A stretch of DNA of 64,000 nucleotides from Bacillota bacterium (lineage in GTDB: Bacteria > Bacillota > SHA-98 > UBA4971): contig DUSX01000003.1 in the NCBI GenBank assembly GCA_012842395.1, forward strand, positions 1 to 64,000. Direction: 5' to 3'. This document shows positions 1 to 7,832 of the stretch, piece after piece. Below the pieces are notes generated by a model. It ran no database searches. It saw only the letters and a program-made list of their open reading frames with translations, and had not been told where the DNA came from. The stretch's first letter is position 1, and each line of letters starts with the position of its first letter. The position numbers and the translations under genes were made by a program.

Positions 1-86
1 AAGGCAAACCCGTCGAAAGGCGGGGACGCAAAGCCACGGGTCTAAAGCCAGGAGGGGTTCTGGCCATGATAGCCGGGTTGCCGAAG
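1..86 (+). promoter_or_regulatory. c-di-GMP-I (GEMM) riboswitch aptamer, 5' edge cut by window
   Basis: The sequence carries the conserved blocks of the GEMM-I aptamer in order: GGCAAACC at 3-10, a GAAA tetraloop at 15-18, GGGACGCAAAGCC at 23-35, GGTCTAAA at 39-46, a P3-type hairpin (CCAG at 48-51 pairing with CTGG at 60-63), then ATGATAGCCGGGTTGCC at 67-83. The outer 5' strand of P1 lies before base 1. It leads directly into the Flp pilin gene at 312. This implies that cyclic di-GMP, the second messenger of surface attachment, controls the pilus operon. The aptamer is recognised from the motif pattern; whether it is an ON or OFF switch is not visible directly. Confidence 0.93.
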
Positions 87-240
87 AGAAGGGACTTTTG
101 GAGCCTGCTCGTTTGGCAACGCCGACGTGCAGGCTTCGTCTTTCTGAAGAGTCTCTTCGGCAGGCCGCGAAAGGGGCCTGCGGGTCAGCCGGGTTGCACG
201 AGCCCAGCGGTTTTGCCCTGACCTGATCTGACCCAGTTTT
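79..240 (+). promoter_or_regulatory. Expression platform of the c-di-GMP riboswitch
   Basis: TGCCGAAGAGA at 79-89, which contains the 3' strand of aptamer P1, is perfectly complementary over 11 bases to TCTCTTCGGCA at 152-162. This gives an obvious alternative to P1. Inside and beside it are two GCCTGC strands (103-108, 176-181) and two GCAGGC strands (129-134, 160-165) that can pair in either combination. Further down, GGGTCAG (182-188) pairs with CTGACCC (228-234) and is followed by AGTTTT, a terminator-like end. The 11-base AGCCGGGTTGC of the aptamer is repeated at 187-197. The pairings are seen; the switching order is inferred. Confidence 0.6.
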
Positions 241-311
241 CGAGAGCGGTTGACCACAAAGACCTCTTCACGCGGTCGTCGGGCATACTTGCACGAAAGG
301 AGGTGTGAGTC

Positions 312-494
312 ATGTTGGCGCTGCTGAAGAGGCTCTTCTATGAGGAAGACGGACAAGGCATGGTCGAGTACGGGCTTATCATCGCCCTCGTTGCGGTAGT
401 GCTGATCGGTGCGCTTGTGGCACTGAGAGGTGGCCTTGAGGGCATATTCTCGCGTGCGCAGAGTGCTCTTGAGGATCCAGAGTCGGCTCAATAA
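312..494 (+). CDS. flp: Flp/Fap-type pilin 1
   Basis: This 60-residue protein is a type IVb (Flp) prepilin, the structural subunit of the Tad pilus. It has a short charged leader, then GQGMVEYGLIIALVAVVLIGAL: the Gly of the peptidase site, Glu at +5 and Tyr at +6 of the mature pilin, and a single hydrophobic helix. Length fits the family. The start is set by AAAGGAGGTG about 8 bases upstream. It is the first gene behind the c-di-GMP riboswitch and is followed by a second pilin and the prepilin peptidase, so it is probably the major subunit. Processing is expected at the inner membrane by the peptidase encoded at 844. Confidence 0.93.
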   Translation: MLALLKRLFYEEDGQGMVEYGLIIALVAVVLIGALVALRGGLEGIFSRAQSALEDPESAQ

Positions 495-676
495 TCTTTC
501 GGGACGTTGATATCTAGGACGCAGCGTGTGGGCTGTCGGTTGCGCTGCGCTTGCTGTCGAGCTCTGTCGACCCCTCCGGCAGGGCTCCGTCCCCATGTAT
601 TGTCGGGGCAGGTGTGATCCGAGCACGTGGTCGCCCGACAGACCGTTCCGGGAAGACCGCTGGAAAGGGGGCACCA

Positions 677-847
677 ATGGTGGATAGGGTGAGGTTGGCC
701 CGTTTGGCGCGCGACGAAAGCGGTCAGGGAATGGCCGAGTACGCGCTGATAATCACCCTGGTAGCTGTCGTGTTAGCCGGGGTCGTCGCACTGGTCGTCG
801 CGAGATCGGCGGACCTGCTCGGACGAGCGATCGAAGCCATTGAATGA
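677..847 (+). CDS. Flp/Fap-type pilin 2
   Basis: A second Flp prepilin of 56 residues. The motif SGQGMAEYALIITLVAVV holds the processing Gly and the Glu-Tyr pair, followed by one membrane helix. The open frame extends upstream to 551, but that part is Pro/Arg-rich and not pilin-like. GAAAGGGGG lies just before ATG 677, so I take that as the start. The stop overlaps the peptidase start as ATGA. The two pilins differ at their C-ends, so this could be a minor subunit. An unannotated 180-base spacer with no clear gene separates it from pilin 1, which may allow unequal expression. Confidence 0.88.
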   Translation: MVDRVRLARLARDESGQGMAEYALIITLVAVVLAGVVALVVARSADLLGRAIEAIE

Positions 848-1440
848 GTGGATGGTTGAGGCTGCGGAGGGTGGTCGATGTGGCACGGATCGTTGCGGCC
901 CTGGCAGTCGCCGCAGCGGGAACGTGGTGGGACGTAAGAGAGCGGCGAGTGCCAAATGAGGTTGTGATCGGCGGGCTTGGCGCTGGCCTTGTGCTTGGCC
1001 TCGTTACAGGTGGTTTTCGCGGCCTCGGCCAGTCCGTGCTGGGTATACTCACCGGTACCGCCATCCTCTTCGTGCCGTTCGCCCTCGGGTGGATGGGCGC
1101 TGGCGACGTCAAGCTTCTCGCCGCCGTCGGAGCGATCCTGGGGCCTAAAGGTGCGGCGTACTCGATCTTATACGGCGCCGTGGCCGGAGGCGTCATATCT
1201 GCCGTGGTGCTCGCCAGGCGGCGCCGGCTGGGGGTTACCCTTACGGCTATCCTCGTAGGCTTCTTAGGTTTTGCTTCATATATCATCCCGGGTCTCGTCT
1301 GCCGTACCGTAAGGGTTGTGCATCCCCTCAGAGAGACCGTGCCGTTGCCCCGCTCGGGCGTGGCGATCCCTTATTCGGCCGCCATTGGAATCGGTCTCGT
1401 GATAGCGATCGTTACGCGTTTTCCGTCAGCGTTCATCTAG
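844..1440 (+). CDS. tadV: Prepilin peptidase, TadV/CpaA type (A24 family)
   Basis: A 198-residue polytopic membrane aspartyl protease that cleaves the leader of Flp prepilins. Both catalytic aspartates of the A24 family are visible: the first in WWDVRERRVPN near residue 29, the second in GAGDVKL near residue 87. Hydrophobic segments surround them. It lacks the N-terminal methyltransferase half of PilD, as is usual for TadV/CpaA. Its start overlaps the stop of pilin 2, which indicates translational coupling. It is the only prepilin peptidase gene in the window. Confidence 0.93.
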   Translation: MSGWLRLRRVVDVARIVAALAVAAAGTWWDVRERRVPNEVVIGGLGAGLVLGLVTGGFRGLGQSVLGILTGTAILFVPFALGWMGAGDVKLLAAVGAILGPKGAAYSILYGAVAGGVISAVVLARRRRLGVTLTAILVGFLGFASYIIPGLVCRTVRVVHPLRETVPLPRSGVAIPYSAAIGIGLVIAIVTRFPSAFI

Positions 1441-1636
1441 GGGAATCCGGCCTCGTACGGGTCTCCCTGGGTGGCTCCTAGGTGTGGCGTCGTGCCCCGT
1501 GTCGCGATTGTCGTTCGGGGGGTCGAGAGGTGGCACAGCTAAGCGTGCGCCGGGCCGCATGCAGCGCAAAGATGCAGATGAAACAGCGCAACGCGCGCCC
1601 TGCAGGACGGGCGAGCAAGGAGGAGGGAGGCGGAGC

Positions 1637-2044
1637 ATGTCCCGCAATGAATGCTTTTCTCTTCCAAGAAGCAGCCGCGGCCAGGCCCTGGTGGAGATGG
1701 CCATCGTTCTCACCGTTCTCCTCCTCCTGCTCACCGGCATCATCGAGTTCGGGAGGGTCCTGAGCGCCCAGCTTGTCGTCTCTCATGCCTCGCGCGAGGG
1801 AGCGAGGATCGGGGTTCTCGGCAAGACCGACGCGGAGATAATAGAGCGTGTGCTTGACGCGGCGAGCGCTCTAGACGCGAGCAAGATCACGGTAAGCATC
1901 ACGCCTCCCGAATCCGAGCGGCTGCGAGGCGCGGAGCTCAGGGTGGAGGTCAAATACCTCGTTGACATCGTAGTCCCTCTCCTCAGCGACATACTGACAA
2001 ACCCGTATCCTGTGCGAGGCGTTACGGTCATGCGTGTGGAGTGA
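1637..2044 (+). CDS. tadE: TadE-family pseudopilin
   Basis: A 135-residue protein with the TadE signature: SRGQALVEMAIVLTVLLLLLTGIIEFGRV, where the Glu of the processed pseudopilin and one N-terminal membrane helix are clear. The remainder is a small extracytoplasmic domain. TadE proteins are minor pilins processed like Flp and help assembly. The frame runs back to 1484, but the stretch before 1637 is Arg-rich and unlike TadE; AGGAGGG at 1621 and ATG 1637 decide the start. It lies in the tad operon after a 196-base spacer and overlaps the next gene frame. Confidence 0.9.
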   Translation: MSRNECFSLPRSSRGQALVEMAIVLTVLLLLLTGIIEFGRVLSAQLVVSHASREGARIGVLGKTDAEIIERVLDAASALDASKITVSITPPESERLRGAELRVEVKYLVDIVVPLLSDILTNPYPVRGVTVMRVE

Positions 2045-2088
2045 AGGTCAGTGCCCCCGGGGGACCGAGCGAGGAGGTGGCGAAGGCG

Positions 2089-3030
2089 GTGAGTCGGGTG
2101 GCGCGTGTGAGCAGAGTCCTGTCGAATGAGAAGGGGAGCGTCATAGTGTTCGTTGCGCTCGCCATGGTGGTATTGCTCGGCATCGCTGCTATTGTGGTGG
2201 ACGTGGGCCTCCTGTACTTTAATAGAATCGCGCTGTCTAACGCTGCTGACGCGGCCGCGCTCGCGGGTGCGCAAGAGCTCCCGGACAATCCGGGCCAGGC
2301 GGAAGCCGAAGCCGTGAGCTACGCCGTGAAGAATGGGGCTGAAGAAACCCGTGTCGTCACCACCTTCCCGGACAGCCACAGCATAAAGGTGACGGTGTCC
2401 CGCACCGTTCCGCTGGGGTTCGCAAAGGTTTTCGGCATCGCCAGCAGCGACGTCAGCGCAAGCGCCACGGCCACGGTCGGGTCGTTGAGCGCGGTGTGGG
2501 GAGCGGCGCCGTTCGTTGTCCCGGACCAGGAGTTCGTGTACGGCCAGCCGTACACCCTTAAATACGGAGGTGGCGCGGGCGATCACGGAAACTTCGGCGG
2601 TCTCGCCCTCGGAGGGAGGGGCGCGAGCAACTACGAGGATAACATCAAGTACGGTTACCAGGGCTGGCTGCGCATGGATGAATGCCGAGAGGTTTGGCTC
2701 GAGACCGAGCCTGGCAACATGTCCGGCCCAACGGTGAGGGGGGTCACGTACAGGATATCCCAGTGCCACCACTCGCCGCCGTGTACGTTCGATCACTGTG
2801 CGAAGGACTGCCCGAGGGTCGTCGTGGTGCCGGTGGCCGACTTCAACCCGGAGGAGCTTCACGGGCGCAGCCAGGTTCGCCTTGTGGGGTTCGCCGCGTT
2901 CTTTCTTGAAGGCGTAAGCGGACCAGGCAACAAGTGCGAGGTCACGGGCAGGTTCATAAGATGGGTGGCTGATGGCGAACCTGGGGGCGCCGGGAATTAC
3001 GGCGTGGTCGCCACCAGGCTGAAAGAATAG
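2089..3030 (+). CDS. TadG-like pilus-assembly protein
   Basis: A 313-residue protein (from GTG 2089) beginning with a Tad-type N-terminal helix at about residues 16-40 (GSVIVFVALAMVVLLGIAAI) followed by NAADAAALAGAQEL, typical of the Flp-pilus TadE/TadG-like domain. The C-terminal half is Cys-rich (a cluster CHHSPPCTFDHCAKDC near residue 225), suggesting disulfides or metal binding outside the cell. It is shorter than proteobacterial TadG and I see no von Willebrand A domain. The frame opens at GTG 2041 with no ribosome site; GAGGAGGTGG at 2071 favours GTG 2089. Confidence 0.8.
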   Translation: MSRVARVSRVLSNEKGSVIVFVALAMVVLLGIAAIVVDVGLLYFNRIALSNAADAAALAGAQELPDNPGQAEAEAVSYAVKNGAEETRVVTTFPDSHSIKVTVSRTVPLGFAKVFGIASSDVSASATATVGSLSAVWGAAPFVVPDQEFVYGQPYTLKYGGGAGDHGNFGGLALGGRGASNYEDNIKYGYQGWLRMDECREVWLETEPGNMSGPTVRGVTYRISQCHHSPPCTFDHCAKDCPRVVVVPVADFNPEELHGRSQVRLVGFAAFFLEGVSGPGNKCEVTGRFIRWVADGEPGGAGNYGVVATRLKE

Positions 3031-3145
3031 CGACGGGAAGATACAGTAGAACGTCACGGCAGGTCACGGTAGAAGCTATGTTCCCGTGATGGTCAACCTC
3101 GCCTGCGAGGTGGGCTCGCTTGGCCGAGGACGAGGGGGTGGCTAA

Positions 3146-4111
3146 ATGAAGGGCGGTAAGTTCACGATTGCGCTCGCCCTGATACCCGGGCTCTTAGCTG
3201 CCGTCATGACCTATGTATACGTCAACAACGCGGCAAAGCCCAAACCTGTGGAGGTCAAGAACGTCCCGGTGGTGGCCGCCAAAGCGACCATACCGCCGCG
3301 CACCAAGATCACGCCGGACATGATCTATGTGAGGGAGATGCCGGAGAGCGCCATCCACGCGAGGACGGCGCGCGCGGCGGAACAAGTGGTGGGCCTCTTT
3401 ACCAAGTACGAGATACTCGAGGGCGAGCCCATTATCATGGACAGGCTGTTCGGCCAGAATGAGCCCGTGGGCCTCGCGTCCTCAGTCCCGCGGGACAAGC
3501 GCGCTGTGACCATTCCGGTGAACGAGGTGGTGGGCGTGGCGGGGTTCGTGAAGCCCGGGGACCGTGTGGACGTCGTGGCCACGGTTGACGGAACGGATGA
3601 GACCGGGGACATGGCTTTCACAGTGCTCCAAGACGTGGAAGTCCTCGCCGTGGCGCAGGACACCGAGGATACAAGCCAGGGCAAGGCCAAGGTGTCGACC
3701 AGTGTCACCCTGGCAGTGACCCCCTCTGAAGCAGAGAAGCTCGCCCTCGCCGAGGACATGGGCCAACTGCGTCTGGCGCTCCGACCGGTGGTTGCCTCAA
3801 CGACGAAGAGCTCCGGCATAGTCGCCCGGGATCTCCTCAAAGAGGTTAAAGGTTGGTCGCCTCCCAAATCGGCAAGCGAGAGCACCCCGCGGTCCGGTGC
3901 ACCTGTGGTCTCCCCTGGGGATACATCCCAGGGACCCGCCGTGACCATAACGCGCCAGGCTCCCCCAACCCCTGTGGCGCACGGGCCGTCATCGCTTCCT
4001 TCTCAGCTTGCCGAGAAGCCGATTTCCGAGCCTGAGGTGGTGGAGGTAATCAAGGGAACGCAGAGGACCTTCGTCACCCTGAGTGACGGCGGGGAGGCGA
4101 CCAAACAATGA
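3146..4111 (+). CDS. cpaB: Flp pilus assembly protein CpaB/RcpC
   Basis: A 321-residue protein with one N-terminal membrane anchor (residues 7-27), a SAF domain at about 40-105 (VVAAKATIPPRTKITPDMI), then the RcpC/CpaB core (AVTIPVNEVVGVAGFVKPGDRVDVVATV). CpaB is a periplasmic pilus-assembly factor thought to work with the secretin. The tail is Pro/Ser-rich and low in complexity. The last bases overlap the secretin start (ATGA at 4108), which fits tight coupling of the two partners. The 115-base gap before it holds only a short hairpin. Confidence 0.92.
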   Translation: MKGGKFTIALALIPGLLAAVMTYVYVNNAAKPKPVEVKNVPVVAAKATIPPRTKITPDMIYVREMPESAIHARTARAAEQVVGLFTKYEILEGEPIIMDRLFGQNEPVGLASSVPRDKRAVTIPVNEVVGVAGFVKPGDRVDVVATVDGTDETGDMAFTVLQDVEVLAVAQDTEDTSQGKAKVSTSVTLAVTPSEAEKLALAEDMGQLRLALRPVVASTTKSSGIVARDLLKEVKGWSPPKSASESTPRSGAPVVSPGDTSQGPAVTITRQAPPTPVAHGPSSLPSQLAEKPISEPEVVEVIKGTQRTFVTLSDGGEATKQ

Positions 4112-6501
4112 TTGGAACCCATCTGTCTCTTGGCACAAGGAGGAATAGACTTCTCGCCCTGGCGCTCATCGTCCTGGCTTCTGCCACGCTCGCCGTCGCG
4201 GCGTCCCCTGTGGCGGCGAGCGCGGCACCGGCAACACCGGGCGGGCTCGAGACCCAGACCCAGCCGGCGCAGCAGTCAGGACAAGCGCAGCAGGCGGTGC
4301 AACCGCAGCAGCCGGCCGTCGTCACTCGCAACCCGACATTCGCCGTGGTTGTAGGGGAATCGCGCATTCTCCAGGTCAATGGGCTGGTGAGGGTAGCGGT
4401 TGCTGACCCCAACATCGCCGACGTGGTGGTGGTGTCAAAGACCGAGGTCATCGTAAACGGCAAGGCTGAAGGACGAACAACCCTCCACGTTTGGGATGCG
4501 CAGGGTCGATCCAGTTACGACGTGCGCGTATGCGTCGACAACGCGGACGTCGTGCGTGAGATCGAGGAGACCATCGGGATAAGCGGCGTTAAGGCCAGGT
4601 TCGCCAGGTCGACGCTCCTCCTCGATGGGGTGGTCGAGACTGACGCCGATTCAGAGAGGGCAGAGCGCATTGCAAGGGCATATGCGGACAAAGTCCTTAA
4701 TCTCCTGACTGTCAGGCGACCCACCCTTCCCCCGGAGCCTCCGGTTATCGCTGCCTCGGAGGTCCAGGCCGCTATTGGCGTGCCAGGCGTTTCAGTGCGA
4801 GTTCTGAAGGATGCCGTGATCCTGGAAGGGAACGTGGAAAATCCCCTCGACTCGGATCGCGCCGAGAAGATAGCGAGGATCTTCTCAAACCAGGTTCTGA
4901 ACTTCATTGTAGTGACCCCGCCCTCTCCTAGCGACGAGGCGGTCGCAGAAGGCAAGCCGGCGCCCGCGTCGCCACCGAGCGCGCAGGGCGTTGGCGCGCC
5001 CCTCCCCCCGCAACCGCAACAAGCTGGTCCTCAGACAGCGGTGGACACGAGCGGTGGCGGAGCCGCAGGGGAGGCCGTGGCGGCAGCAGGAGCCGAAAAG
5101 GCGGAGACGCCCCGGGAGGCTAAGCCTAGCGCCGCTGGTGCCGCTGCTGAGAGGGTGGACTCCGACGCGGCGTTGCGAGATGCCATAGTGGCAGCGGTAC
5201 GAGACCCGGCCGTGGAGGTCACTGTGGTCAAGGGCAAGGTGCTTCTCGAGGGGCTGGTGTCGAGCGACTACGCGAAGCTCCGGGCGGAGACAGTCGCAAG
5301 GCTCTATGCCTCCAACGTCGTCAGCATCATCCGCGTTGAGGAGCCCGAGCCAGCGCCAGTGGCATCAGTGCCACCGGCGGCTTCCACGTCAACGCCCACG
5401 GCGCTAGGGTCCGCGCCCGCGCCTGCGCCTGCACCCGAATCTGGCGCGGAGCCAGCGGCTCCCGCGACACGACCTGAACCATCGCTCGAGGATAGGGTGA
5501 GCGCGTTCATCAACTTGCCCACAGTGTCGGTGCGGTCGGTAGACGGTAAACTTCTTCTTGAAGGCACCGTGCCTTCGCAAAGTGAGCTCGAGAGGGTCGG
5601 GAAGATAGCCGCCATGTTCAGCAAGGACGTAGTGAACCTCGTCGAGATGACCGATCCTTTACAGGTGCTTCTGCAAGCGAACGTGGTCGAGGTTAACAGG
5701 GACGCCCTCAAAAACCTCGGTGTAACGTGGGGCGGAGTGAACGGCGAACGAATCGAGCCCGGGTCGTTCCTGTTCGGGGAGGTGAGCTTTCCACCTCTCC
5801 CGCCCCTGCCCACGGATGTGACCACCTGGGAGGCATGGCGGCAACTCATTCCGCACGGCAGTCCCATCGAGGAGATCTGGAGACTCAGCCCGATTAGGGC
5901 TGTGCTTGACCTCCTCGTGAACGAGAACGCCGCCAAGGTGCTCGCGGCCCCGTCGCTGCTCACCCTGAGTGGGGAACAAGCTGACTTCCTTGTGGGTGGT
6001 GAGATTCCGGTGTACGTCGGGCAGAGCGACGGCAAGATCGCATTCGAGTGGCGGCCATACGGCATCAAGCTGACCATGCTGCCGGTGGTTGACTCGAGAG
6101 GCCGGATCGCAATAGACGTCCAACCGGAGGTGTCGTCCCTTGACTGGAACAACGCCCTTGACGTGGGGGACGCCGTGATTCCCGCGCTCAAAGTAAGGCG
6201 TGCCTCGACTCACCTCATTGTCGATGACGGGGCTACCATCGCCATCGGCGGGCTCCTTCAGAACAATGACGCAAAGATCGTGAACAAGATCCCGATTCTC
6301 GGAGACATCCCCATCATCGGCTCGCTCTTCAAGAGCGAGAAGTTTGAGAGGGGAGAGTCGGAGCTCGTGATCTTGATTACAACGAAAGTGGTGAAGACAG
6401 GAGAGCCCGTTACCCGCGACATGATGCTGCAACCCACGCCACCGGTGTCTGCGGAGGAATCGTCGCCGCCTGCGTCTGCGTCCGGGGGATCCGGGAGGTG
6501 A
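4108..6501 (+). CDS. cpaC: Tad pilus secretin CpaC/RcpA with four BON-like repeats
   Basis: A 797-residue exported protein: signal peptide (cleavage near ASA-AP at about 38), a pilus/secretin N-terminal domain (FAVVVGESRILQVNGLVRVAV), four BON-like repeats, then a type II/III secretin domain (about 560-770, VLAAPSLLTLSGEQADFLVGGEIPVYV). The repeats start near residues 147, 215, 350 and 460. Each has a hydrophobic VxLEGxV strand pair, then an E/R-rich helix ending in VVNLV or VLNFI. Ala/Pro/Gln-rich linkers separate them. Family members usually have about one BON domain and are about 450-550 residues, so this one is enlarged. A secretin implies an outer membrane to cross. Confidence 0.93.
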   Translation: MIGTHLSLGTRRNRLLALALIVLASATLAVAASPVAASAAPATPGGLETQTQPAQQSGQAQQAVQPQQPAVVTRNPTFAVVVGESRILQVNGLVRVAVADPNIADVVVVSKTEVIVNGKAEGRTTLHVWDAQGRSSYDVRVCVDNADVVREIEETIGISGVKARFARSTLLLDGVVETDADSERAERIARAYADKVLNLLTVRRPTLPPEPPVIAASEVQAAIGVPGVSVRVLKDAVILEGNVENPLDSDRAEKIARIFSNQVLNFIVVTPPSPSDEAVAEGKPAPASPPSAQGVGAPLPPQPQQAGPQTAVDTSGGGAAGEAVAAAGAEKAETPREAKPSAAGAAAERVDSDAALRDAIVAAVRDPAVEVTVVKGKVLLEGLVSSDYAKLRAETVARLYASNVVSIIRVEEPEPAPVASVPPAASTSTPTALGSAPAPAPAPESGAEPAAPATRPEPSLEDRVSAFINLPTVSVRSVDGKLLLEGTVPSQSELERVGKIAAMFSKDVVNLVEMTDPLQVLLQANVVEVNRDALKNLGVTWGGVNGERIEPGSFLFGEVSFPPLPPLPTDVTTWEAWRQLIPHGSPIEEIWRLSPIRAVLDLLVNENAAKVLAAPSLLTLSGEQADFLVGGEIPVYVGQSDGKIAFEWRPYGIKLTMLPVVDSRGRIAIDVQPEVSSLDWNNALDVGDAVIPALKVRRASTHLIVDDGATIAIGGLLQNNDAKIVNKIPILGDIPIIGSLFKSEKFERGESELVILITTKVVKTGEPVTRDMMLQPTPPVSAEESSPPASASGGSGR

Positions 6502-6506
6502 CGGCC

Positions 6507-7823
6507 ATGCCGGAAGAGAGAATCAAGATCCTCATAGTGGACGATGTGGCCGAGACCCGTGAGAACCTCAGGAAGCTGCTGTCGTTCGGGCAGGGGTTCA
6601 TCGTGGCAGGCGAGGCCGAGAACGGCAAGGAGGCGATCGCTCTAGCGAAGAGGCTCAGGCCCGATGTGATCCTCATGGACATCAACATGCCGGTGATGGG
6701 CGGCATAGAGGCGACCGAGGCGATCTCCGTGGAGGTTCCGACCACCACTGTCATCATCATATCGGTGCAGGGGGAGTCGGAGTATCTTCGAGAGGCGATG
6801 GCGGCCGGTGCACGGGACTACCTCATAAAGCCCTTTTCCAGTGACGATCTCATCAACACGATTCGACGGGCGTACGAGATGGACGCCAAGCGGCGGGCAA
6901 GGTTCGCGCCTGTGCCGATAGCCCAGCGTAAGGAGGGGAAGATCGTCGCGGTATTCAGCACGAAGGGCGGCGTGGGGAAGACCACCATAGCCACCAACCT
7001 CGCGGTCGAGCTCGCAAGCCATAGCCACAAGAACGTGGTGTTGATGGACCTGGACCTTCAGTTTGGCGACGTGGCCATCATGCTCGACACGGTTCCGATC
7101 AGGACCATTGCCGACATCGCGAAGGAAGACGAGATCGATTCGGAGCTCGTGGAGGCGTGCCTAGTCACTCACAAATCGGGGGTTAGAGTGCTCTCATCGC
7201 CATTGCGTCCGGAGCAGGCGGAGATAGTCAACGCCAAGCACGTCGAGGCCATTCTAACGCTCCTTGCCGAAGCCTACGATTTCATAGTCGTGGATATGCC
7301 GCAGGGGCTAAACGACACCACCCTTGCGGCGCTCGACGCGGCTGACAAGATCTTGCTTGTCACGACGCTCGAGCTTCCGGCCATCAAGAACGCCAGGCTA
7401 TGCCTGGAGATCATGGACGCCCTGGGATACGACGAAGACAAGGTCAAGCTCGTCGTGAATCGCTCTTCGCGGGACATCGGCCTTAGCATAGACGAGACCG
7501 AGAAGACCCTGCGCAGGCCGGTGGACGTTCACATCCCGAGCGATGGCAGGGTTGTCGTGCCATCTGTCAACAAAGGCGTGCCGTTTGTGACTAGCGCCCC
7601 GTCGGCGAGGATATCGCAGACCATACGCGATCTCGCGCAGGCGATCGGCGCCGGTGACGGCGATGACGCGGTCCCGGACGCGCTGGCGGGTCGCAAGGTC
7701 GCGGCGGCAGGCGGTGGCCAGGCAGACATAGTTGCGATGGCGGCTACGGAAGGCCACAGCGCAGGCGCGAGGCGACGTCTCGGGATCTCAGGGCGGATCT
7801 TCAGCATTTTCACGGGTGGGTGA
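6507..7823 (+). CDS. tadZ: TadZ/CpaE localisation ATPase with N-terminal receiver domain
   Basis: A 438-residue fusion of a CheY-like receiver (about residues 4-118) and a MinD/ParA-type ATPase (about 145-375). The receiver keeps the full phosphorylation set: Asp12/Asp13, Asp58 in MDINMP, Ser86 and Lys108. The ATPase has the deviant Walker A KGGVGKTT at 153-160. CpaE proteins place the pilus machine in the cell. Many have a degenerate receiver, so an intact one suggests real phosphorelay input here. A GGGAGGTG site decides ATG 6507 rather than GTG 6498. The C-terminal 60 residues are low complexity. No partner kinase lies nearby. Confidence 0.92.
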   Translation: MPEERIKILIVDDVAETRENLRKLLSFGQGFIVAGEAENGKEAIALAKRLRPDVILMDINMPVMGGIEATEAISVEVPTTTVIIISVQGESEYLREAMAAGARDYLIKPFSSDDLINTIRRAYEMDAKRRARFAPVPIAQRKEGKIVAVFSTKGGVGKTTIATNLAVELASHSHKNVVLMDLDLQFGDVAIMLDTVPIRTIADIAKEDEIDSELVEACLVTHKSGVRVLSSPLRPEQAEIVNAKHVEAILTLLAEAYDFIVVDMPQGLNDTTLAALDAADKILLVTTLELPAIKNARLCLEIMDALGYDEDKVKLVVNRSSRDIGLSIDETEKTLRRPVDVHIPSDGRVVVPSVNKGVPFVTSAPSARISQTIRDLAQAIGAGDGDDAVPDALAGRKVAAAGGGQADIVAMAATEGHSAGARRRLGISGRIFSIFTGG

Positions 7824-7832
7824 GCGTGACCC

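Noticed and set aside
1783-3057. A 424-codon minus-strand frame opposite tadE and the TadG-like gene
   Set aside because: It is an antisense shadow of two well-supported genes with no domain, and its codon pattern is the mirror of theirs.
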